This document shows positions 1-8,147 of a stretch of 64,000 bases of DNA, piece after piece. A program made the position numbers and the translations under genes. The notes beneath the pieces are model-generated. The model worked only from the letters and a program-made list of their open reading frames with translations. It made no database searches and was not told the origin of the DNA. The DNA comes from Comamonas sp. KCTC 72670 (lineage in GTDB: Bacteria > Myxococcota > Myxococcia > Myxococcales > Myxococcaceae), in contig BNCN01000006.1 in the NCBI GenBank assembly GCA_014656495.1, forward strand, positions 1 to 64,000, given 5' to 3'. Position 1 is the stretch's first letter, and each line of letters begins with the position of its first letter.

Positions 1-102
<102 letters not shown>

Positions 103-113
103 TTTTTTTTGAG

Positions 114-156
114 AAACCCCTGGTGTCCCTCGTGGACGCCGGGGGTTTTCCTTTTT
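114..156 (+). terminator. Rho-independent terminator of the rRNA operon
   Basis: AAACCCCTGGTGTCC pairs with GGACGCCGGGGGTTT around a short CTCGT loop and is followed by TTTTCCTTTTT. It sits just behind the 5S rRNA, as expected for the end of an rrn transcript. Confidence 0.85.
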
Positions 157-210
157 GGGACTGTTGGCGTTCCAGGTGCGCCACCGCAGCGGCGCGGAGG
201 CTGCGCCGAC

Positions 211-1425
211 ATGGACTTCCAGGCGCGACTCGAAGCGCTCACGCACCAACTCCGCCCATGGGCCCCGCTCTGGTCTCGCTCCATCCTTCAGGGCTGGCCA
301 GCGTCCGGCGCGGCCTATCCCCAGGCCTGGCTTGCTTATGCCCGTTCGCTCGATGATGCGGGCGAGCGGGCGCTGGATCAGGGCGTGCTCGTGGGCAGCC
401 CGCCTCCGGACCTGGGCGCGCTCCTGAGCGTGCTCGAGGAGTTGACGGCGCTTCCCTGTCATGAGGGCCTTCATTCGCTGTCGGTCGCCGAGGCGCAGGG
501 CCTCAGCACCAAGAAGGCCCACGAACTCGAGCGGGTGCTCTCCCTGCTCGAGCGGAGAGCGCACTTCATCCGTGGGGCGGTCGATATCGGTGGCGGCATG
601 GGGCATCTCGCCCGCCTCTGCTCCCGGACGTTCGGATGGACCTTCCACAGCATTGATAGGGACGCCGAGCTGCAGGACAAGGGCCGGCGGCGGCTGGAGA
701 GAACCCACCCCTCAGGCGGGGACTCGCTGTGTTTCATCCAAGCCTCCGTCGAGGACGGGCTCCAACCGCAGCTCGATGCGCTTTTTTCCGGCAGGGAGCG
801 CGCTTCCATCGGCCTGCACACCTGCGGGCCGCTCGCCCTCACGCAGCTCCGCAAGAGCCAGGGCGCGGGCTTCGTCCTGAACATCGGCTGCTGCTACGAC
901 AAGTTGGAGATGCCGCGGGATTACCCCGTCTCCCGCTTCGGGAAGGAGCATCCGCTTCCCTTCACTCCGCATGCCCTGGCGTTGATGACGCGGGGGCGGC
1001 ATCACAAGACAGAGGTGGAGTTCGCCCGGATGAAGCGGGTGTATGCGTGGCGCTTCGCCTTCGACCTCCTCTCCAGGCGGTGCTTTCCCGAGCGCGGTTT
1101 CGTGAGAGCAGGGGACGCGCCCAGGGGGCTCTACGCCGGAGGATTCTCCATCTACGCGCGCGACCGCCTGGCCCGGCTTGGCCTCGATTCCAGCATGACG
1201 GACGCTGAGCTGGATGCCTTCGAAGTGTCCGTTCGCGCCGAGACGCGGGACCTTTTACTCTGCCACCTGCTGCGAGATCGTTTCGCGAGGGCGTTGGAGG
1301 TCGTGCTCGTGCTCGATCGCGGGCTCCTCTTGGAGGAGTCGGGCTTCCTGGTCGAGTGTCTCCAGCTCTTCGAGGCGCGCCTGTCCCCGCGGAATCTCGC
1401 CCTCATCGCGTCGCGGAGCGACTGA
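211..1425 (+). CDS. METTL25-like SAM-dependent methyltransferase
   Basis: A 404-residue protein with a Rossmann methyltransferase core. SAM motif I reads VDIGGGMG (about residues 124-131). HTCGPL (203-208) and NIGCCYDKL (224-232) are hallmarks of the METTL25/RRNAD1 (Methyltransf_32) family, better known from eukaryotes, where members methylate proteins or are annotated as rRNA-related. Here the substrate is unknown. The ATG at 211 is chosen over an upstream in-frame start at 109 because GGAGG lies about 10 bases before it and the upstream start would overlap the rRNA terminator. No signal peptide or membrane segment is visible, so it is probably cytoplasmic. It stands alone behind the rRNA operon. 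The family call is fairly safe and the function is not. Confidence 0.85.
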   Translation: MDFQARLEALTHQLRPWAPLWSRSILQGWPASGAAYPQAWLAYARSLDDAGERALDQGVLVGSPPPDLGALLSVLEELTALPCHEGLHSLSVAEAQGLSTKKAHELERVLSLLERRAHFIRGAVDIGGGMGHLARLCSRTFGWTFHSIDRDAELQDKGRRRLERTHPSGGDSLCFIQASVEDGLQPQLDALFSGRERASIGLHTCGPLALTQLRKSQGAGFVLNIGCCYDKLEMPRDYPVSRFGKEHPLPFTPHALALMTRGRHHKTEVEFARMKRVYAWRFAFDLLSRRCFPERGFVRAGDAPRGLYAGGFSIYARDRLARLGLDSSMTDAELDAFEVSVRAETRDLLLCHLLRDRFARALEVVLVLDRGLLLEESGFLVECLQLFEARLSPRNLALIASRSD

Positions 1426-1861
1426 CGCGAGGGTGGGGCCACTGTAGAGGAGGCGCTTCCGTTTCGTCTCGAGCTTGAGGCTGACGAACCCATGTCGCTA
1501 CGGACATGGTCGGGATGGAGCGTGAGCTTGACCCTCGACTCGGCATGGTCGAGTTGCTGCCTCACTGTCCCTGCATTCCGACACCCTTGAGACGGGCTCA
1601 CAGCATGCGTTGCTCGTGCATGTTCGAGGTGGGTCGAAGGTCGAGATGGGCGGCTCGGAAGTCCTCACCCAAGCGTCATTGGGACTCATCCGTCGGATGG
1701 CGCCCGCGCCGCGTACTGCTCACTCGCGCAAAATCTGTCAGGCGGTCCACGGAGGTGCGGTGATTGAACGGGGTTTGGTGCGTAATTCTTGATTTACTGC
1801 TTTTGGTGCCGGAGCCTGCGTCGGCGTCGTGGTGACGCCGTTCTTGAAGGCTACGGGTGCG
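1426..1861. other. Long non-coding stretch (436 bp)
   Basis: No convincing gene is found on either strand. Short open frames here show neither recognisable motifs nor good ribosome sites. Base composition is slightly less GC-rich near 1720-1800, just before the next gene, where a promoter would be expected, but no clear -35/-10 pair stands out. Confidence 0.5.
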
Positions 1862-2644
1862 ATGATGAAGCGATGGGCAGCCCTGACGGGTGCGGTTCTC
1901 GCGGTGATGGTGGCGTCCGGCGCGGCGTGGGCCCGCGTGGAGCAGTCCGCCGCATCGCCGGCGGCAATGACTCAGGCGCAGTTGCGGGTCGTGACGGCCA
2001 ATCTGGACTTTCACCGGGCCGAGGCGGCTCGCAGGGACTGGAACACGATTGGCCCCGAGGCTGACATCGTGTTCTTGCAGGAGGTGAAGTACGTCCGGAT
2101 GCGCGACATCCTGGGAGATGGATGGGCGGTTCGCCAGGACACCTCCTCCGAGGACCGGCAGGGAAGCGCGGTCATCATCCGCAAATCCGCGGTGAAGGCC
2201 ATTGGCGAGCTGCAACTGGTGAAAGGCGTGGACGCCAGCCCCTGCCCGGATGGCGGCATCATGACCCGGTGGATCGCCAGGGTGGACGTGCAGCTCCATA
2301 ACAATCGCTGGATTCGTGTCGCGTCGCTGCACATGCCGCCCCCGCGCTGCCAGACGGGCCTGGGGAGCCCCTACGCGCGGATGGCGGACAGCGTGGTGGC
2401 CTTCGCGAACCGCAGCGACCGGTTGCTCGTCCTGGGCGGAGATTGGAACAAGGTGGTGGACAGCGACCCGAACGACATTGGCGCACGCACGGGATTGAAG
2501 CCGCGTGGCCCGGACTCCGGACTGCGCATCGACGGCTTCTACGTGTCCCCGGCCATTGGCACCCAGGGGCTCCAGTTCCTGCCGCGGACCGGTGACAACT
2601 CACACCGTCCGGTGAAGATGAACATCACCGTTCCGGCGCCGTAG
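1862..2644 (+). CDS. Secreted endonuclease/exonuclease/phosphatase-family protein
   Basis: About 260 residues. The N-terminus is MMKRWAALTGAVLAVMVASG, ending in a plausible AWA signal-peptidase site, so the protein is probably exported. The EEP fold motifs are readable in order: an Asn in VVTANLDF, the metal-binding Glu in FLQEV, the His of SLHMPPP, GGDWN (catalytic Asp and Asn) and the final DNSHRPV with the Asp-His pair. Members cleave phosphodiesters in nucleic acids or phosphoinositides; this one may be an extracellular nuclease, which would suit a predatory lifestyle. The ATG at 1862 is preferred over 1829 because the signal peptide then starts at its charged n-region. The substrate is not predictable from sequence. 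Confidence 0.8.
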   Translation: MMKRWAALTGAVLAVMVASGAAWARVEQSAASPAAMTQAQLRVVTANLDFHRAEAARRDWNTIGPEADIVFLQEVKYVRMRDILGDGWAVRQDTSSEDRQGSAVIIRKSAVKAIGELQLVKGVDASPCPDGGIMTRWIARVDVQLHNNRWIRVASLHMPPPRCQTGLGSPYARMADSVVAFANRSDRLLVLGGDWNKVVDSDPNDIGARTGLKPRGPDSGLRIDGFYVSPAIGTQGLQFLPRTGDNSHRPVKMNITVPAP

Positions 2645-2691
2645 TCGCCTTCGCCTGACGGTGAAAACGGAGGCGAGCGGCGGAAGGCCGC

Positions 2692-3768
2692 TCAGCCTCC
2701 CTTGGGCATGTTCAGCGCCATCGCGACCAGGGAGAGGGTCAGGTCCTCGGGCTGGTAGGGCTTGAACGGGTTCAGCGTGGTGCCGGTGGAGTCCAGGTGG
2801 TCGATGCCGGACAGGGTCACTGCCTTGGAGCCGGGGATGAACGCGTCCTGCGGGAGCACCAGGCCGTCGGACTTCACGCCGTAGCGCTGCTGCATGTACT
2901 GCTCGGCGGCGAAGAGCGGCGAGGTGGGGTTCGTGGTGGTGGAGGCCATGCTCACGGTGGGGATTCCCGGGGGCATCGGGTGCCTGGCCAGGAACGCCTT
3001 GCGCGAGTCATAGGTCAGGTCCTCACCCGCCTGGATGCTGCCGCCCAGGGCCTCGATGGCGCCGCCCACGCCGTAGCGCACGAGCGGGTTGTCCAGCAGG
3101 TCCTGCGCCATCGGGGAGCCCCCATATGGGGACTGGATGGTCACCAGGGCGCGCACGTGCTCCTGGAGCTCCGGGTACATGGCCAGGGCCGCCGCGGAGT
3201 CCAGGCCGCCCTTGCTGTGCCCGATGAGCACCACCTGCTTGCCGCTCTTCGCGGCCTCGAGCACCGCCTGCCGGACGATGGCCGCGTTGTTCTCCACGCC
3301 CATGTCCGTGTCCACCGGGACGCGTCCGACCTGAAGGCCCTGGGCTTCCAGCGCGTTCAGGTTCCGGTCGAAGTAGAGCTGCTTGGGCGCCGCTTCGGAG
3401 AGCAGGCCGCCCACCGCCAGGAACACGCAGTCCTGGGCCTCGGCGGGCAGCACGTTCTTTCCCGCCCGGACGGCCTGGTTGAGCTTCATGAACTCCGCCG
3501 TGGAGTCCTTGGCGGGCGGATACGCCTTCTGAATCCAGCCGATCTTGTCCGCCTCGCCCTTGCCAGGCCAGGGGATGGGGAGGCGCAGGGCGTTGACCTG
3601 CGCCAGCGCGTTCGCCCGCTGCAGGTCCGCCGGAGGACTCGCCGTGAAGCTGTCACCCTCCACCACGGTGTTCACGCCCCGTGGGGCCTTGGCCTCGACA
3701 GGCGCTTCCGGCGAGGTCCGCGTCCGGAGGGACGGCGAGGGGCTGGGAGGACGGGTGACCTGGACCAT
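2692..3768 (-). CDS. Alpha/beta-hydrolase (lipase/acyltransferase-like)
   Basis: 358 residues. The nucleophile elbow is GHSKGG (Ser185), a variant common in PGAP1-like and triacylglycerol lipase-like hydrolases. An acid residue and the late His in SGIDHLD could complete a triad. The first 45 residues are Pro/Ser/Thr-rich with no hydrophobic signal core, so the export route, if any, is not the standard Sec pathway. It is the downstream member of a tandem pair with the class 3 lipase ending at 3959, separated by about 190 bp, so possible joint regulation is an inference. The substrate is unknown; an esterase, lipase or acyltransferase would all fit. Confidence 0.75.
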   Translation of the reverse strand: MVQVTRPPSPSPSLRTRTSPEAPVEAKAPRGVNTVVEGDSFTASPPADLQRANALAQVNALRLPIPWPGKGEADKIGWIQKAYPPAKDSTAEFMKLNQAVRAGKNVLPAEAQDCVFLAVGGLLSEAAPKQLYFDRNLNALEAQGLQVGRVPVDTDMGVENNAAIVRQAVLEAAKSGKQVVLIGHSKGGLDSAAALAMYPELQEHVRALVTIQSPYGGSPMAQDLLDNPLVRYGVGGAIEALGGSIQAGEDLTYDSRKAFLARHPMPPGIPTVSMASTTTNPTSPLFAAEQYMQQRYGVKSDGLVLPQDAFIPGSKAVTLSGIDHLDSTGTTLNPFKPYQPEDLTLSLVAMALNMPKGG

Positions 3769-3958
3769 GGAGGACCTCGGGTGGGGGAAGCCGAGTTGAG
3801 GAGCGGGGGAGGCTTGCCTCCATTGTCGGGGCGTGGCGGCCGAAGTTGCGTTCCTCGTTCCAAGTCCGTGAGAACACGAGAATTCCGGGTTCGTGTCTCA
3901 GCGAGGAGGCGGTCACCGCCGAGTGACTCCTCCCCGCTTCACCTCCGCGGTGGGCCTG

Positions 3959-5140
3959 TCAGCCCCCGGTTGCCCCGCGTCCCGCGTCCCGGGGCGCCAA
4001 CCGCGAGAGGCCGTTCCACCAGCGCTGGACGTTCTTCTGGAGCGCGGAACCGGCTCCTTCGGAGACCAGCGCTTGGACCCCGAACATGAGGTCGTAGGCC
4101 GTCACGTGCTGGTACGCGACCTGGGCGAAGAACTCATCTTTGTTCGTGACGGTGCCCTGGACGACGCCCGGTACCTCGATGTTGGGGAGCTGGGTGTAGG
4201 GGCCGGGCACGAAGCCTCCAGCCTCCGAAGCCAGGACGGCGGCGTCGATTTCGATCGCGAGCTCAATGGGGACGTGACCGCTGGCCCACCGCGGGTGATA
4301 GAGGGCGGGAATCTGCTTGAGCATGTCGACGACCCACGCGTGGGGCACGGCGTCGAGGCTGTTCCAGATGTTCTGGTTCCAGGCGTAGGGGTTCTGGAGC
4401 GTGTTCGAGTTGATCGGCGGGAACACCTTCTGGAAGAACTCGGAGAAGCCCTTGTTGCCAGGCGTGGGGCCCGCCACGGGGAGCACGTAGACATGTCCCC
4501 AGTCCCTGAGGTTGAGGGGGCCTCCCCCGGGATTGAAGAGGGCGAGGGCGAGCGTTGGCGCCAGTGCGCCGCCCAGGCTGTGGCCACCGAAGATGAGCGT
4601 CTTGGCGCCGGACCCGCTCCGTGAGCGCAGGAAATCCCGCAGGCTCTGGTGGGTCTTCAACGTGTCGGTCATTCCCAGCAGGTTGTTGACCCCCAGAGCG
4701 GTCCCCGTCGAGATGGCGGGCCAGGGGTGGATGTCCAAGGGCGCGCCGTAGGGCGCCAGGCTCGGGAAGGCCTCCAGCCAGGACTTCGTGGTGTTGACGC
4801 CGTTGTCCTCCTTGTTCTCGTCATAGGCGGACTTCATGTTGGTCCCCGCGATGGCGACGACGTAGACGGACTCGTCTGGGCTCGCCGCGACGTACATGAC
4901 GTTGTCGGCGTAGCTCGTCGCGCTCTCCTCGGCCTCGAAGACCGCGGGGCCCCACACCACCGACCATTGCCCCTCCAGGGCCTTCTGGACCTCCGGCTGG
5001 GCCAGGTAATCAGTCAGCGTGGCTTGCAGTGTCTTGGCCAGCGTCTTGGTATCGCCTTGCGTGTCACCCAGACGGTTGGACTCCCGGGTGAGGAGAAAGG
5101 TCTTCTGATAGAGATTGAGGGCAGGGGTGTTGGTGGACAT
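3959..5140 (-). CDS. Class 3 lipase family protein
   Basis: 393 residues. It carries the lipase class 3 elbow FGGHSLGGAL (nucleophile Ser188) after a hydrophobic strand, and AIAGTNM near residue 96-102 resembles the oxyanion-side strand of fungal-type lipases. A likely Asp follows in the central region and a His near the C-terminus. No signal peptide is seen. The start at 5140 is supported by GGAGG about 7 bases upstream. Its neighbour at 2692-3768 is a second hydrolase on the same strand. The family is likely; the natural lipid or ester substrate is unknown. Confidence 0.8.
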   Translation of the reverse strand: MSTNTPALNLYQKTFLLTRESNRLGDTQGDTKTLAKTLQATLTDYLAQPEVQKALEGQWSVVWGPAVFEAEESATSYADNVMYVAASPDESVYVVAIAGTNMKSAYDENKEDNGVNTTKSWLEAFPSLAPYGAPLDIHPWPAISTGTALGVNNLLGMTDTLKTHQSLRDFLRSRSGSGAKTLIFGGHSLGGALAPTLALALFNPGGGPLNLRDWGHVYVLPVAGPTPGNKGFSEFFQKVFPPINSNTLQNPYAWNQNIWNSLDAVPHAWVVDMLKQIPALYHPRWASGHVPIELAIEIDAAVLASEAGGFVPGPYTQLPNIEVPGVVQGTVTNKDEFFAQVAYQHVTAYDLMFGVQALVSEGAGSALQKNVQRWWNGLSRLAPRDAGRGATGG

Positions 5141-5516
5141 GGGATTCCTCCGGTGCGTCGTGGGAACGACTCGGTGATGCGGGTGGGCTGTGGGCTCCCG
5201 GGCCGGGCCCGCGTGCTGATGCGCCGGAAATGCAGGGGCGGTGCCAGCACTTCAAGCAGAGGGAGCGACGCCCATTGCCGCCACACGGAGGCAGGTTTTG
5301 ACCGGGGAATGACGTGTCAGCCTCGCGCTTTGACGTGTCTGTTCTTCTCGCGATGTCCCACGTGCCCGCGGAAGGCCGGGCGAAACAGGAGACCTCCCGC
5401 GGGTTCGCCTTGATGGCGCGGTCCCAGCGTGGGCCTACCTATGATGTTCCCGGGTCGAGGCAATCACGGCGCCCGTGGGGCGTTGCGGACACAGGCCACC
5501 GCCATGGAGTGCACCC
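5141..5516. other. Divergent intergenic region (376 bp)
   Basis: This lies between the start of the class 3 lipase (minus strand) and the start of the broken peptidase gene (plus strand). Promoters for both directions would be expected here. No clear operator, palindrome or small gene is visible. Confidence 0.4.
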
Positions 5517-6283
5517 ATGTTCCGCCGTCCATTGCCGTTCTTGTGGGTCCTCCTCCCCACGATGGCTTCCTCCGCTGCGTCACCGGAAGCGGAGCGGTGG
5601 TGGGGCCACGTTCGGGTGCTCGCGGATGACGCGATGGAGGGGCGGGAGACTGGCGGCGAGGGCTACAGGAAGGCCGCGGCGTATGTGGCGGAGCAGCTCG
5701 CGGCGATGGGTCTCCAGCCAGGCGTGGGGGAGGGCTACACGCAGGAGGTGAAGCTGGTCTCTCGGCAACTGGTGGATGCGAGCTCGCGACTGGCCCTGGT
5801 GCGGGGAGGCAAGCGCCCCCCGCTGGTCATCGGTCGCGATGCCATCATCGGCTCACGCCTGGGGAGTCGGGGCAGGTGGAGTCCTCGCTGATGGCGCCGC
5901 TCCAGCAGGTCGCCGCGGCCCACGGTGTGATGCTGGTCCCGGACCCCGCGCCCAACCGGATGCTGTTCACCCGCAGCGACCAATACGCGTTCATCCGGAA
6001 GGGCGTCCCCGCGCTGTCCTTCAAGTTCAGTCACGCGTCGGGATCCCCCGAGGAGCGCATGCTGAAGGCCTGGCACACCCGCCATTACCATGCGCCCTCG
6101 GATGACCTGCGCCAGCTCATGGACCGGGAGGCGGCGGCCAAGTTCGTCCCGTTGCTGTCGGACCTCACCCTCACCGTGGCCAATATGCCCGAGCGTCCGC
6201 GCTGGAACGACACCAGCTTCTTCCGGAGGTTTGCTGCGCCGCCAGTGGAGGAGGGCGGCAGCGGGACGCTCGAGCACAGGTAG
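5517..6283 (+). pseudogene. M28-type zinc peptidase remnant with central deletion and frameshift
   Basis: The first part (from the ATG at 5517) encodes a signal peptide beginning MFRRPLPFLWVLLP and the N-terminal region typical of Xanthomonas/Myxococcus M28 peptidases (WWGHVRVLADDAMEGRETG). The frame then stops at 5889-5891. A second frame, open across the junction near 5845-5875, continues with the very C-terminal part of the same family (RSDQYAFIRKGVPALSF and HYHAPSDDL, the latter holding the last zinc-ligand His) to the stop at 6283. The PA-like insert and the core with the HxD, Asp, Glu-Glu and Asp/Glu ligands are absent. About 260 codons remain, whereas family members usually exceed 500. 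Two adjacent ends of one gene fused out of frame indicate decay by deletion, not a simple base-call error. Confidence 0.85.
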
Positions 6284-6402
6284 GCGCGCGCCGCTTCCGG
6301 TCGACTGGGCGGCGCGCATCGCGCCGCGTGTTCGCCTCCCCGCACGCTTCATCGCCTCCTCGTTCAGGATGATCTCGTCACCGCACGCGGTTCGCGTCGC
6401 CT

Positions 6403-7311
6403 ATGACGATCCCCAGCTTCTTCAGCGCTTCGTTTCTCTCCGTGCTCGTCATTGGCACCGCCGCTCCGGCGCTCGCCGCCCCGGCTTCCGTGGCGGAGGT
6501 CGGTCCCCATGGAGTGGGAATGCTGTTCCCCTCCGAGCCCTCTGGCAGCAGCTTCCACCTCGGCGATGGCGACCCTGCGGACTCCGAGCCCTTCTTCGAC
6601 ATGGAAGGCGACGCGGCCACGCCCGGCCTCGAAGCCGGCATCCCCTACTGGTCGACCACCGGCCACCGCGTCACGTACGCGAGCGGCAAACCCGCGGGGA
6701 AGACGGTGCGGCTCCACCTCCGTCCCAGCGGTGGCGAGCAGTCCTTCACCTGGCGTGACGGCGCCCTCGAGAACGGCTTCATCGGCAGCCCCAACGATTT
6801 GCTGAACTTCGAGGCCACCGTCTACGTGCGCGTCCACGAGGACAACGGCACGCACCACTCCATGTCCTGGAAGCTGCGCGGCGGCCAGCACACGAAGCCC
6901 GAGGTGGCTCGCTCGAGCTGCGTCGGCATGAGCGTCCCGTTCGGCGGCGTCCCGCCCCAGGCCTACCGCGAGCTCGACCACCCGACCTACGACCACCTCT
7001 CGCTCACTCCCTCCTTCGACTACCAACTGCAGGAAGGCCGCTGGCTCGGCGTGAAGGTGGTCTCGTATCTGGTCGAGGGCGGCACCCGGAATCTGCTGTT
7101 CCTCGATACCGAGCCCTTCGACGCCTCCGGTACGCCACGAAACGAGTTCCACCTCTTCACCGAATGGCATGACCGAGACGGTGAGAGCACGGGCCACTAC
7201 GACCGGGCGGCGATGTGGGCCGGGTGGGAGACGACGTTCCGCGTGGACGGTTGGCGGCGGGTCGACTTCGCCTACCCCTCGGCACGTGAGATCGTGCCAC
7301 CGGCTCCCTGA
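6403..7311 (+). CDS. Secreted protein of unknown function
   Basis: 302 residues. It starts with a clear Sec signal peptide (hydrophobic FLSVLVIGTAAPALA, likely cleaved after ALA). The mature part is rich in aromatic residues and beta-strand-like stretches, with patterns such as MSWKLRGGQH and the C-terminal WAGWETTFRVDGW. This suggests a beta-sandwich such as a carbohydrate-active or carbohydrate-binding fold, but no specific family is recognised. No lipobox, transmembrane segment or repeats are seen. It follows the peptidase pseudogene by about 120 bp on the same strand. Function: unknown; probably acts outside the cytoplasm. Confidence 0.7.
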   Translation: MTIPSFFSASFLSVLVIGTAAPALAAPASVAEVGPHGVGMLFPSEPSGSSFHLGDGDPADSEPFFDMEGDAATPGLEAGIPYWSTTGHRVTYASGKPAGKTVRLHLRPSGGEQSFTWRDGALENGFIGSPNDLLNFEATVYVRVHEDNGTHHSMSWKLRGGQHTKPEVARSSCVGMSVPFGGVPPQAYRELDHPTYDHLSLTPSFDYQLQEGRWLGVKVVSYLVEGGTRNLLFLDTEPFDASGTPRNEFHLFTEWHDRDGESTGHYDRAAMWAGWETTFRVDGWRRVDFAYPSAREIVPPAP

Positions 7312-7594
7312 GTGCCCTCACGCTGCTCGCGCTCGCGGGGGCATCCCGTGAGCGCGGGCCCTCAGTGGGAGACGTTGATTTTCACCAGCATGTCCACCGG
7401 GAATGGGCGGCCCTGCGTACCGCATGCCGGGCCGCCCGACGGTGAAACACGTCCCAGCGGGCCCGTAGCCGCGGTTCGCGTGTCATTGCCGTCTCGCGAT
7501 GCCGCATTCCAGACATACCGCTCCTACCGGTAGGTAATGCAATCTCAAGAGGACAACCTTCTATATGGGGTCCCCACCCCCACGGAGGTCTGCA

Positions 7595-7945
7595 ATGGCA
7601 AACCCTGTACGTTTCGCCTTCACGCAGCAGTCCCAGCCCCAACTGGAGTTCGTCATCGAGTTGACGGACGAGAAGACGATTTCACATGCACGGCGGATTC
7701 TCTCCGGGGAGGAGCGGAACGAAGTCCACGTCCACGGGCGAATCATCAAGCGGGCCGCGGACTACAATCCGAGGTTCTCCTTCCACCTGGACCCGAACAC
7801 CATCCGCTTCTTCGCGATGGCCATCGAGGTCTGCGACGCCAACATGACGTATGTGGAAGACCACCTCGACGAGGCGGGCGGAGCCTTCCTCCCAGGTGGC
7901 CACTGGTGCCCGTGGGACTCCAAGCTGACGCGCGAAATCACCTGA
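7595..7945 (+). CDS. BP74-type domain protein
   Basis: 116 residues, nearly all one domain. The pattern (FVIELTDEKTISHARRIL, then NPRFSFHLDPNTIRFF, AIEVCDANMTYVEDHLDE, ending GHWCPW) matches small bacterial proteins related to the N-terminal domain of Dictyostelium BP74, a calmodulin-binding protein; these are also seen in Streptomyces and myxobacteria. The bacterial role is not established. The ATG at 7595 is chosen over 7565 because GGAGG lies 7 bases before it. No signal peptide is visible. It is preceded by a roughly 280-bp non-coding stretch with an AT-richer patch near 7520-7570, consistent with its own promoter. Confidence 0.65.
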   Translation: MANPVRFAFTQQSQPQLEFVIELTDEKTISHARRILSGEERNEVHVHGRIIKRAADYNPRFSFHLDPNTIRFFAMAIEVCDANMTYVEDHLDEAGGAFLPGGHWCPWDSKLTREIT

Positions 7946-8147
7946 GCGCCTTCAGGCCAGCTTGAGGCGCGTGCTGGACGGATACAGGGCGGCACGCCTG
8001 TGAAGTCATCCGCGCCCCACTGTCTCACTCGTTTTCTCATGGGTGCCCCCTCCCCTGCCGGAGGGTGGAGCAGGCCAATGCCCCCATCAGGCCTGCCGAC
8101 TTCACCCAAGATACGGTGTGCTGTTTGGCGTGATATGCCGCGATTGC

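Noticed and set aside
1498..1763. Short frames in the 1.4-1.86 kb gap as a transposase remnant
   Set aside because: No transposase motif, no terminal inverted repeats and no target-site duplication could be seen.
3893..5413. Plus-strand frames opposite the class 3 lipase
   Set aside because: Shadow frames: the lipase on the minus strand has a catalytic motif and a good ribosome site.
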